Shown piece after piece: positions 57,042 to 64,000 of a stretch of 64,000 nt of DNA; the stretch's first letter is position 1; each line of letters starts with the position of its first letter. This stretch comes from Ferranicluibacter quercicola (GTDB lineage Bacteria > Pseudomonadota > Alphaproteobacteria > Rhizobiales > Rhizobiaceae). Position numbers and translations under genes: made by a program. Location: the NCBI RefSeq assembly GCF_021168455.1, contig NZ_JAJOZR010000009.1:124001-188000 (forward strand), read 5' to 3'. The notes below the pieces were generated by a model that saw only the letters and a program-made list of their open reading frames with translations, made no database searches and had not been told where the DNA came from.

Positions 57042-57185
57042 TTAACGGTAGGAGCGCGAGGCGATGTTGCGAATGTCGAAACGCGTGATGCCGATGTCCG
57101 ACAGGGCATGGTTCGACAGGTTGCCGAGTTCGGCAACGGTGCGGCGGTAGTTGATCCAGCTCTTGGCAATGCGAATGGGGTTCAT
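57042..57185 (-). CDS. DUF1127 (YjiS-like) small protein, copy 1
   Basis: A 47-residue basic protein. It begins MNPIRIAKSWINYRRTVAEL and continues with the family core L-x-LS-x-x-L-DIGI-x-R-x-DI. DUF1127 proteins are short, Arg-rich and abundant in alphaproteobacteria; in Rhodobacter one (CcaF1) binds RNA and influences transcript turnover, and in Agrobacterium several affect phosphate and carbon metabolism. It has its own terminator and lies 300 bases from a second copy on the same strand. The two share the same length and pattern, so they are paralogues. Confidence 0.9.
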   Translation of the reverse strand: MNPIRIAKSWINYRRTVAELGNLSNHALSDIGITRFDIRNIASRSYR

Positions 57186-57284
57186 GGTCTTATCCTTCGG
57201 TATCAGGGGGAGAGGCCGTCGTTCGAGCCATCTCGTTGACGCTGCTTATACGCCCGTGATTTGGAAAGATGGAGTGCAAAGACT

Positions 57285-57320
57285 ATGCATCTGCCATGCA
57301 TTTGTGCAGATGCCTGCACA
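57285..57320. promoter_or_regulatory. Cluster of TGCA-centred palindromes upstream of DUF1127 copy 1
   Basis: Two sites are visible in the 300-base region between the DUF1127 genes (57186-57485): ATGCAT-CTGCC-ATGCAT (57285-57301) and TGTGCA-GATGCC-TGCACA (57303-57320). They lie 100-135 bases upstream of the leftward ATG at 57185. The geometry resembles dimeric repressor operators; the regulator is unknown. The rest of the gap holds the terminator of copy 2 and nothing else I can name. Confidence 0.4.
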
Positions 57321-57421
57321 TTTTGCACGCATCCGATCTGTCTGACCAATTTTGTAGCGAGCCACTGACAGAAGGTCGGGCAGTTCGGAATGGCGGCGTC
57401 GAAACACCGGATCGCGCACAG

Positions 57422-57453
57422 AAAAACGCCCTCCGGCGGAGCCGAAGGGCGTT
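57422..57453 (-). terminator. Terminator after the second DUF1127 gene
   Basis: AACGCCCT (57425-57432) pairs with AGGGCGTT (57446-57453). On the minus strand the stem is followed by TTTTTC (the T-run overlaps the stem end). It lies 33 bases after the stop. Confidence 0.85.
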
Positions 57454-57485
57454 CACGTTTCCAGTGCCTTGCAGGCAGATCGTTC

Positions 57486-57629
57486 TTAACGAACGGCCTT
57501 GCGCGCGACGCTGAGGATTTCGCTGCGGCCGATGCCGAGGTCGTTCAGTTCGCGATCGCTCATGCGGCCGAGTTCCGAAACGGTCTGACGATACTTGCGC
57601 CATGTGGAGAAAGAGCGGGTGATGTTCAT
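57486..57629 (-). CDS. DUF1127 (YjiS-like) small protein, copy 2
   Basis: A 47-residue basic protein, MNITRSFSTWRKYRQTVSEL followed by the DUF1127 core (MSDRELNDLGIGRSEI). The start at 57629 has AAAAGGAAACCGGAC upstream; the frame opens at 57734, but the added residues lack family resemblance. It is a paralogue of copy 1 in the same orientation. Each copy has its own terminator, so they are separate transcription units. Confidence 0.93.
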   Translation of the reverse strand: MNITRSFSTWRKYRQTVSELGRMSDRELNDLGIGRSEILSVARKAVR

Positions 57630-57848
57630 GTCCGGTTTCCTTTTGGAAGTGCCGGCATATCGCACCGGCGCGTTGTCATGATGCTGATATAGCCAATCAA
57701 ATCGATTAGAGGCAGGGGGTTTGCTGCATCGCACCCATGCGGCCTGCGCAAACCTCGGCGATGCGCGCGGACTTGAGGGAGCAGGAGAGCCGGGAAAGAC
57801 GGCGGTGACGTCGCTAGGCGCGATCGCCGGAAAAACCGCATTTTCCCT

Positions 57849-57876
57849 TTGATCCCCAGGGAACGGGTGTTATAGA
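57849..57876 (+). promoter_or_regulatory. Candidate promoter of the tRNA-Leu gene
   Basis: TTGATC (57849-57854), a 16-base spacer and TATAGA (57871-57876), about 90 bases before the tRNA 5' end. It lies in the 336-base gap 57630-57965, which otherwise contains the upstream region of DUF1127 copy 2 and no gene. Confidence 0.45.
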
Positions 57877-57965
57877 GACGCCGCGCTCGGGAGGCCTGGA
57901 CCCGGTTGCGGCAGGAACAGTGTATCTCCCGCCCATCTGTCGAGACCAGGCAGCCGCTTCTGAAC

Positions 57966-58050
<85 letters not shown>

Positions 58051-58202
58051 GATAGACGAATGGGTCGGTATAGACCCGGCGGCAGCGCTGTTTTGCTTGC
58101 AAAACGGCGTTCGATTTGCGTAAAGCCACTCCCGGCACCCGGATCGGCTCGCCTGAAGCATTCAACGGCAGAGCCCTGTCAACGTGAAATGAAGGTTGGA
58201 AC

Positions 58203-59681
58203 ATGCAGGTTATCGAAACGCTCGCGGATGGGCTGAAGCGCGAACTCAAGGTCGTCATCCCGGCAAAGGACATGCAGGCGCGCATGAATGAGCGCCTCGC
58301 CGATGCCAAGGACAAGGTCAAGATCAACGGCTTCCGTCCGGGCAAGGTACCGGTTGCACATCTCAAGAAGATGTACGGCAAGTCGATCATGGCCGAACTC
58401 GTCAACGAGCTGGTCCGCGACAAGCCCACCGAGATCCTGTCGGAGCGCGGCGAAAAGTCTGCGACCCAGCCGGAAGTGGCGATGACCGAGGACGAGGCGG
58501 AAGCCGAGAAGATCCTGAGCGCCGAAGCCGATTTCGAATTCACGCTCGCCTATGAAGTCATCCCGGCCATCGAGCTGAAGGATGCCAGCGGCATCAAGAT
58601 CACGCGCGAAGTGGTCGATATCGCCGAAGACGAAGTCACCGAGCAGATCATGCGCATCGCCGAAAGCGCGCGCACCTTCGAAGACAAGACCGGTGCAGCC
58701 GAGAATGGCGATCGCGTCACGATCGACTATCTCGGCAAGGTCGATGGCGAAGCCTTCGACGGCGGCAAGGACGAAGACGCGGAGCTGGTTCTCGGCTCCA
58801 ACCGTTTCATCCCCGGCTTCGAAGAACAGCTGGTCGGCGCCTCCACCGGCGACGAAAAGACGATCACCGTCACGTTCCCGGCCGAATATCCGGCAGCGAA
58901 TCTCGCTGGCAAGGAAGCCACCTTCGACATCAAGGTCAAGTCGGTTGCCGCCCCCGGCGCTGTCGAGATCAATGACGAACTGGCCACCAAGCTTGGCGTC
59001 GAATCGGCCGACAAGCTGAAGGAAATCGTTCGCGGCCAGATCGAGAGCCAGTACGGTTCGATGACGCGCCAGAAGGTCAAGCGTCAGATGCTCGACCAGC
59101 TGGACGAAATGTACCAGTTCGACACGCCGCAGCGCCTCGTCGATGCCGAGTTCGACAACATCTGGCGCCAGATTAACACCGACCTGGAACAGGCCGGCAA
59201 GACCTTCGCCGATGAGGAAACCACGGAAGAAGAAGCCCGCGTCGAGTACCGCAAGCTTGCGGAACGCCGCGTTCGTCTCGGCCTGGTTCTCTCGGAAATC
59301 GGCGAAAAGGCCGGCGTCACGGTCACCGACGAAGAAATGCAGCGGTCGCTGTTCGATCAGCTTCGCCAGTTCCCCGGCCAGGAAAAGCAGATCATCGACT
59401 ACTTCCAGAAGACCCCGGGTGCCGCCGCTTCGCTGCGCGCGCCGATCTTCGAAGAAAAGGTCGTCGATCATCTCCTGTCGGAAGTCAGCGTGACCGACAA
59501 GACGGTCAGCAAGGAAGAGCTGATGGCTGACGACGAGGACGGCAACGACAAGCCGGCCAAGACCTCTGCCAAGAAGAAGTCGGCCGCCAAGGCCGAAGCT
59601 GCCGAAGGCGAGGAAACCGCCGCACCGAAGAAGAAGGCCGCTTCCAAGAAGAAGGCCACAGACGACAGCGCCGCCGAGTAA
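58203..59681 (+). CDS. tig: Trigger factor (ribosome-associated chaperone, FKBP-type PPIase)
   Basis: A 492-residue three-domain chaperone that binds nascent chains at the ribosome exit. The N-terminal ribosome-binding loop contains GFRPGKVP near residues 43-50. The FKBP-type prolyl isomerase domain is at about 155-240 (GDRVTIDYLGKVDGEAFDGG, RFIPGFEEQLVGA). The C-terminal helical substrate-binding domain follows. The last about 60 residues form a tail of alternating Lys-rich and Ala/Glu-rich runs, longer than in enterobacterial TF. The start at 58203 follows AAGGTTGGAAC. It ends in a strong terminator. Confidence 0.97.
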   Translation: MQVIETLADGLKRELKVVIPAKDMQARMNERLADAKDKVKINGFRPGKVPVAHLKKMYGKSIMAELVNELVRDKPTEILSERGEKSATQPEVAMTEDEAEAEKILSAEADFEFTLAYEVIPAIELKDASGIKITREVVDIAEDEVTEQIMRIAESARTFEDKTGAAENGDRVTIDYLGKVDGEAFDGGKDEDAELVLGSNRFIPGFEEQLVGASTGDEKTITVTFPAEYPAANLAGKEATFDIKVKSVAAPGAVEINDELATKLGVESADKLKEIVRGQIESQYGSMTRQKVKRQMLDQLDEMYQFDTPQRLVDAEFDNIWRQINTDLEQAGKTFADEETTEEEARVEYRKLAERRVRLGLVLSEIGEKAGVTVTDEEMQRSLFDQLRQFPGQEKQIIDYFQKTPGAAASLRAPIFEEKVVDHLLSEVSVTDKTVSKEELMADDEDGNDKPAKTSAKKKSAAKAEAAEGEETAAPKKKAASKKKATDDSAAE

Positions 59682-59703
59682 TCGCCGCGCAGTCTGAATA
59701 TAG

Positions 59704-59736
59704 AAAACCCCGCCGGTTTCGCCGGCGGGGTTTTTC
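59704..59736 (+). terminator. Strong terminator after tig
   Basis: A 13-bp stem AAAACCCCGCCGG (59704-59716) / CCGGCGGGGTTTT (59722-59734) with the loop TTTCG, followed by more T. The A-run on its left could let it work for both strands. Confidence 0.95.
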
Positions 59737-59772
59737 GTTTGGGGTGTTGACGCGCTTGCTAGCAACGCTCAA

Positions 59773-59942
59773 ATGCGGCTGCCGCTCACCCTGGCCCTCT
59801 CCCCGTAGGCACGGAGAGGGACATGGTCGCGCTTTCGGTTTCTTTCCGAGATCACGCTGGCGGGACAGGCGGTGAACGCCCACGTGAAGTCCCTTCGCCC
59901 CGCGTGCGGGGAGAAGGTCGCGGCAGCGGGATGAGGGGCTCT
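59773..59942. repeat. Intergenic palindromic repeat element (rhizobial REP/RIME-like)
   Basis: Two hairpins face each other. The left one pairs CCCTCTCC (59795-59802) with GGAGAGGG (59813-59820). The right one is built on CCTTCGCCCCGC / GCGGGGAGAAGG (about 59892-59917). Their flanks, GGCTGCCGCTCACCCTGGCC on the left and GGTCGCGGCAGCGGGATGAGG on the right, are inverted relatives of each other. Elements of the form TCATCC-CTGCCG-ACCTTCTCCCCG are dispersed in Rhizobiaceae intergenic regions. It fills the gap between tig and sthA and carries no gene. Confidence 0.65.
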
Positions 59943-59978
59943 TCGCTCTTCGTCCGTGGTCAGCGCTTCAACGCCGTC

Positions 59979-61388
59979 TCAATGCGCCGTACCCTTCAGG
60001 TCGCCCATGCGGTTCCAGGCGTCGAGGCCGGCGATCTTGTAGGCTTCGGCAAGCGTCGGGTAGTTGAAGGTGTTCTCGACGAAATACTCGACGGTGCCCT
60101 TCAGGTTGAGGACGGCCTGGCCGATATGGACGAGTTCGGTCGCACCTTCGCCGACGATGTGGATTCCGAGAAGGCGGCGGGTCTTGAGCGAAAAGATCAG
60201 TTTCAGGAGGCCCGAATCGAGGCCCATGATGTGCCCGCGCGAGGTCTCGCGGAAACGCGCGATGCCGCATTCGTACGGAATGCCGCGCGTTTTTACCTCT
60301 TCCTCGGTCAGGCCGCAGGTCGAGATTTCGGGCACGGCGTAGATGCCGTACGGGAAGAATTTCGGCGGCTCCTTGGCGATGGCGCCGACGGCCACGCGCG
60401 CCGCGATGCGACCCTGTTCCATGGAGGTCGAGGCAAGGCTCGGAAAGCCGATGACATCGCCGGCGGCGTAGATGTTGGGGACGGCGGTCTGGAACGTCTC
60501 GGGATTGACGCTGAGTCGTCCGCGCGTGTCGGCCTGCAGGCCGGCGGCTGCAAGGTTGAGCGATTCGGTGGCCCCCATGCGTCCGGCTGCAAACAGCACC
60601 ATCTCGCAGAGGATGACCCGACCGCTGTCGAGCGTGATCTGGCATTTGCCGTCCGGCAGGCGTTCCACCTTGTCGGCCTTCTGGCCGAGATGCAGCTTCA
60701 TGTTGCGGTCGCGCAGCTGATAGGTGAAATCCTCGACGATTTCCTTGTCGATGAAATCGAGCATGGTCGATTTCGGGTCGATGATCGTCACGGCCGTATC
60801 GAGCGCGCTGAAGATCGTCGCATATTCGATGCCGATGACGCCAGCGCCGATGACGGCCATGGAGCGGGGCAGCTCGTCGATATCGAGCAGTTCGTCGCTG
60901 TCCAGCACCGTCTTACCGTCGAAGGGAATGTAGTCGGGGCGGAAGGGCTTCGTGCCGACCGCCAGGAGGATGCTCGTCCCCGTGATCTGCATGACCTCGC
61001 CATCTTCCTTGACGACCTGCATGGTCGTCGGATCGACGAAGCTCGCGCGCCCCCGGATATGCTGGACGCGATTGCGGGCGAACTGGTGCTCCAGAACCTC
61101 GACCTCGTGGTCGAGCGTGATGATCAGGCGGCGGCGCAGGTCCTCCGCGCTGATCTGTTCCTTGACCCGGTAGGCGCGCCCGTAGAAGCCGCGTTCGCGC
61201 CAGCCCGAGAGGTTCAGCGCCGTCTCGCGCATCGTCTTGGACGGTATGGTGCCGGTATGCACGGAAACGCCGCCGACGCGTTTGCCCTGCTCGATCACCA
61301 CCACCTTCTTGCCGAGCTTGGCGGCCTGGATGGCGGCGCGACGGCCGGCGGGGCCGCTGCCGACGACGATGAGGTCATACTGCATCAT
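59979..61388 (-). CDS. sthA: Soluble pyridine nucleotide transhydrogenase (Si-specific) SthA
   Basis: A 469-residue FAD enzyme exchanging electrons between NADPH and NAD+. The N-terminal FAD site is YDLIVVGSGPAGRRAAIQAA. Where related disulfide reductases have CxxxxC, this has GVSVHTGTIPSKTMRE, with no redox cysteine pair, as expected for SthA. The NAD(P) motif AVIGAGVIGIEYATIF and the GRMGATESLNL and IYAAGDVIG blocks follow; the C-terminal dimerisation domain ends in FNYPTLAEAYKIAGLDAWNR. Two adjacent ATG codons are possible starts. Likely role: draining excess NADPH. Confidence 0.94.
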   Translation of the reverse strand: MMQYDLIVVGSGPAGRRAAIQAAKLGKKVVVIEQGKRVGGVSVHTGTIPSKTMRETALNLSGWRERGFYGRAYRVKEQISAEDLRRRLIITLDHEVEVLEHQFARNRVQHIRGRASFVDPTTMQVVKEDGEVMQITGTSILLAVGTKPFRPDYIPFDGKTVLDSDELLDIDELPRSMAVIGAGVIGIEYATIFSALDTAVTIIDPKSTMLDFIDKEIVEDFTYQLRDRNMKLHLGQKADKVERLPDGKCQITLDSGRVILCEMVLFAAGRMGATESLNLAAAGLQADTRGRLSVNPETFQTAVPNIYAAGDVIGFPSLASTSMEQGRIAARVAVGAIAKEPPKFFPYGIYAVPEISTCGLTEEEVKTRGIPYECGIARFRETSRGHIMGLDSGLLKLIFSLKTRRLLGIHIVGEGATELVHIGQAVLNLKGTVEYFVENTFNYPTLAEAYKIAGLDAWNRMGDLKGTAH

Positions 61389-61552
61389 GGAATGTTTCCG
61401 ATAGGAGGATGAATCGTTGTGCGTTGCGGCAAATGTCGCGCGTCAATGCCCTATAGGTCAATCATGGAGACTGTGTGAACGACGCAAAATGGCGAGAAAC
61501 CGACAGGGCGGCAAGCCTTGCGCGAGCTTGGGACCGGTGCGCCGGACGACCT

Positions 61553-62371
61553 CTAGATCAGCCGCAGCCCGCGGAGGCTCGCATGACCGTCGCGGCCGAT
61601 GATGATGTGGTCGTGGACGGAGACGCCCAGCGGCTTTGCGGTGTCGATGATGGTCTTCGTCATGTCGATATCCGCCCGCGACGGCGTCGGGTCGCCGGAA
61701 GGGTGATTGTGCACGAGGATGACGGCGGTGGCCGATAGCTCCAGCGCACGCTTGACGACCTCGCGCGGATAGACGGGGGTGTGGTCGATCGTTCCGGTCT
61801 GCTGCACCTCGTCGGCGATCAGGGCATTGCGCTTGTCGAGGAACAGGATTCGGAACTGCTCGCGTGTCTCGCTGGCCATGGCGGCATGGCAGTACTCGAT
61901 CACCTGCGACCAAGACGAGAGCACTTTCTTGCCCCGCAACTCGCTCTTCAGCATGCGATGGGCGATGGTCGATACGAGCTTCAGGTCCAGCGCGACGGCC
62001 TCGCCGATGCCCTTGACCTCCTGCAGCAGGGCCGGGGGTGCGCCGAGAACGCCGGACAGCGTGCCGAACCGGTCGAGCAGCGCCTTGGCGATCGGCTTGG
62101 TATCGCGGCGCGGGATCAGGCGGAACAACAGGAGTTCGAGGAGTTCGTAATCGGCCAGTGCCGTGTCGCCATTGTCCCGGTAGCGGCTTCTCAACCTGTC
62201 GCGATGACCGTGGTAATGCGCCTCGTCGGCATCTTTCAAAGCCGGCTTCGGCGCAAACCGCCGCTCACCCGACGCAGCCGTGCGGCGTGCCGGCTGATCG
62301 GCGAAGAATCCGCGTTCGTCCGCTGGCTCCGGCGCGTCGGCGTCGAAATCGAAGGGAGGTTTTGCGCCCAT
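61553..62371 (-). CDS. radC: RadC family JAB/MPN-domain protein
   Basis: A 272-residue cytoplasmic protein. An N-terminal disordered stretch is followed by a helix-hairpin-helix-like region (YELLELLLFRLIPRRDTKPIAKALL and VKGIGEAVALDLKLV). The JAB domain has the metal-binding HNHPSGDPTPSRAD. Despite its name, RadC has no confirmed DNA-repair role. The ATG at 62371 shares a base with the map stop (TGATG), so it is translated with map; a GTG one codon earlier is also possible. Confidence 0.93.
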   Translation of the reverse strand: MGAKPPFDFDADAPEPADERGFFADQPARRTAASGERRFAPKPALKDADEAHYHGHRDRLRSRYRDNGDTALADYELLELLLFRLIPRRDTKPIAKALLDRFGTLSGVLGAPPALLQEVKGIGEAVALDLKLVSTIAHRMLKSELRGKKVLSSWSQVIEYCHAAMASETREQFRILFLDKRNALIADEVQQTGTIDHTPVYPREVVKRALELSATAVILVHNHPSGDPTPSRADIDMTKTIIDTAKPLGVSVHDHIIIGRDGHASLRGLRLI

Positions 62372-63201
62372 CACGCGTCCGGCAGGCCGGGACGGTCGAG
62401 ACCGGCCGGAGAGAGCGTGAAGACCTCGCAGCCATCGGCGGTGACGCCGACGGCATGCTCATACTGGGCCGACAGCGACCGGTCGCGCGTCACCGCCGTC
62501 CAGCCGTCGGCCAGCACCTTCACATGCGGCCGGCCGAGATTGATCATCGGCTCGATCGTGAAGATCATGCCTTCGCGCATTTCTGGCCCGTCGCTGGCAC
62601 GGCCGTAATGCAGAATGTTCGGCGCATCGTGAAAGAGGCGGCCGACGCCGTGGCCGCAGAAGTCGCGCACGACCGAACAGCGTTCGGCCTCGGCGAAGGT
62701 CTGGATCGCCTCGCCGATCGCGCCGATGCGCGCGCCGGGCTTCACCGCGGCGATGCCGCGCATCAAGCATTCATGCGTCACCTCGAGCAGCCGCTGTGCC
62801 GCGCGCTTGATCTCGCCGACCGGATACATCCGGCTCGAATCACCGTGCCAGCCGTCCACCACATAGGTGACATCGATGTTGACGATATCGCCTTCGCGCA
62901 GCGGCTTGTCATTGGGAATGCCGTGGCAGACCACATGGTTGATGGAGGTGCAGGACGACTTGGTATAGCCGCGGTAGTTGAGCGTGGCGGGCAGAACGCC
63001 GTTTTTCATGCCGAAGTCGAAGACGAACCGGTCGATCGCATCCGTGGTGACGCCCGGCTTGACGATATCGACCAGCGCGTCGAGACACCGCGCAGTGATG
63101 CGGCAGGCGCGTCGCATGCCCTCGAAGTCCTCCGCCGTGTGCAGCCGGATGACCCCGGTGTTTCGCGTGGGCGCGGCCGCCGCTTCGATGTAGTTGACCA
63201 T
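62371..63201 (-). CDS. map: Type I methionine aminopeptidase
   Basis: A 276-residue metallopeptidase that removes the initiator Met. Metal ligands of the pita-bread fold can be located: Asp in GDIVNIDVTYVVDGWHGDSSRMY, His in FCGHGVGRLFHDAPNI, and Glu in MIFTIEPMINLG and in the following AQYEHAVGVT. CTSINHVVCHGIPND carries the conserved substrate His. The start at 63201 follows AAGAGG; the frame opens at 63285. radC is coupled downstream. The N-terminus has about 20 extra residues compared with the E. coli enzyme. Confidence 0.96.
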   Translation of the reverse strand: MVNYIEAAAAPTRNTGVIRLHTAEDFEGMRRACRITARCLDALVDIVKPGVTTDAIDRFVFDFGMKNGVLPATLNYRGYTKSSCTSINHVVCHGIPNDKPLREGDIVNIDVTYVVDGWHGDSSRMYPVGEIKRAAQRLLEVTHECLMRGIAAVKPGARIGAIGEAIQTFAEAERCSVVRDFCGHGVGRLFHDAPNILHYGRASDGPEMREGMIFTIEPMINLGRPHVKVLADGWTAVTRDRSLSAQYEHAVGVTADGCEVFTLSPAGLDRPGLPDA

Positions 63202-63418
63202 GGCCGAACCTCTTCTGCTTGCCTGTCCTGCGTCGTCTGCCGTCTGTGGGGGAACCGCAGGGACGCTGTCACGACCCTTGGCCACACCTTTCGGACCGTC
63301 TTTCCGCTTATGCTAAAGGCAAGGACGGGTGTCGGCAATGAAGGCGAGAGCAAAACCACAGCCCAAACCGTCGAAGTTCCGGAAATACTTGCCTCGCCAG
63401 CAGGCGCCGCCCCTTGGT

Positions 63419-64000
63419 TCAGGCGCGAACCCTGACAAAGGAGCCTGGCGCTTCCTCGATCGAGTTCATCGAGCCGCCCGTCCGCCGGGCAGGAACCCGC
63501 TCGCCGTCGAGAGATGCCACCCAGTCATGCCAGTTCGGCCACCAAGAGCCCGACGTTTCCCTGGCGCTCGCGATCCAGTCCTCCAGTTCGCCGACCGGCG
63601 GACCGCCTGTCCAGAACTGGTACTTTCGCTTGTCGGGCGGATTGACCACGCCGGCGATATGGCCGGAGCCGGAGAGAACATAGGTGACCTCGCCGCCGAA
63701 GGCGCTGCTGCCGAGAAAGACGGACTTCGCCGGCGCGATATGATCTTCCCGTGTCGCGAGGTTGTAGATGGGGATGGTCACATCCTTCAGCGACAGCGTC
63801 TTGCCCGCCAGCACCATCTCGCCGCGGCTGAGCCTGTTTTCGAGGTAGCAGTTGCGCAGGTAGAACGAGTGGTTTGCGGCCGGCATCCGGGTCGAATCGG
63901 CGTTCCAGTAGAGAAGGTCGAAGGCCGAGGGCTCGACGCCCTTCAGGTAGTTGTTGACGACATAGGGCCAGATCAGCTCGGACGCGCGCAGCATGTTGAA
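63419..64000 (-). CDS. phaC: Poly(3-hydroxyalkanoate) synthase PhaC, C-terminal part (5' end beyond right edge)
   Basis: 194 codons are visible, reading in from the right edge (FNMLRASELIWPYVVNNYLKG). They correspond to the C-terminal third of a class I PHA synthase. The catalytic His lies in SGSGHIAGVVNPP, and PIYNLATREDHIAPAKS contains the catalytic Asp. The Cys-containing lipase box would be upstream, outside the window. The C-terminus, WVASLDGERVPARR, is also typical. The enzyme polymerises hydroxyacyl-CoA into storage granules. The 217 bases between this gene and map hold no gene I can support. Confidence 0.93.
   Translation of the reverse strand, partial: FNMLRASELIWPYVVNNYLKGVEPSAFDLLYWNADSTRMPAANHSFYLRNCYLENRLSRGEMVLAGKTLSLKDVTIPIYNLATREDHIAPAKSVFLGSSAFGGEVTYVLSGSGHIAGVVNPPDKRKYQFWTGGPPVGELEDWIASARETSGSWWPNWHDWVASLDGERVPARRTGGSMNSIEEAPGSFVRVRA

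Overview
The window is GC-rich, densely coded chromosomal DNA of an alphaproteobacterium, most likely a member of the Rhizobiaceae (Rhizobium, Agrobacterium, Ensifer or Shinella relatives). The evidence is the periplasmic regulator ExoR, a rhizobial-type PopZ, Dgt, ErpA and TolC, CtrA-type TTAA-N7-TTAAC boxes, a fused SecDF and a PHA synthase. I see no prophage, IS element, CRISPR array, rRNA operon or plasmid backbone. This is core genome, and the interest lies in regulation, a few uncharacterised genes and departures from the usual rhizobial gene order.

Layout. 0-2 kb: a leftward polar amino-acid ABC transporter (binding protein, an attenuator-like terminator, permease, start of a second permease). 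2-5 kb: an OmpA-family protein with nearly identical 96-bp internal repeats, then a NodB-type deacetylase homologue. 5-7.5 kb: leftward molybdenum-cofactor genes moaA-mobA-mobB. 7.6-11 kb: a DUF971 protein coupled to an LtrA-type membrane protein, a nucleoside deoxyribosyltransferase relative and a diguanylate cyclase. 11-19 kb: fumC, an L,D-transpeptidase, gltA and comEC. 19.5-30 kb: exbB-exbD, a Pcm-like methyltransferase, tolC, popZ, valS and a FadL-family porin. 30-38 kb: exoR, xth, a cardiolipin synthase-type PLD protein, erpA, dgt and argS.

37-54 kb is a long rightward block linking cell-envelope and cell-cycle functions: a SPOR-domain protein, nagZ, scpA-scpB, tatA-tatB-tatC, serS, pcm, an unknown 218-residue protein, and a LysM/degenerate-LytM lipoprotein of the NlpD/DipM kind. 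After a leftward DUF815 ATPase come yajC, secDF, an Mth938/NDUFAF3-like protein and a squalene/phytoene-synthase-fold NDUFAF6-like protein. 55-64 kb: a small membrane protein, trmFO, two 47-residue DUF1127 proteins, tRNA-Leu(UAG), the trigger factor gene, a palindromic intergenic repeat, sthA, radC-map and the 3' part of phaC.

The strongest leads are two CtrA boxes (47005-47021 and 47851-47866). One lies in front of the unknown 218-residue gene, the other in front of the LysM/degenerate-LytM gene. Next is the pair of complex I assembly-factor homologues directly behind secDF, followed by a small uncharacterised membrane protein. Other observations are a tandem 10-bp motif upstream of exoR, the repeat-bearing OmpA protein, the DUF1127 pair with a cluster of TGCA palindromes, and the absence of surE from its usual place between serS and pcm. 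No start codon here has been verified experimentally; where I moved a start from the longest possible frame, the reason is given.
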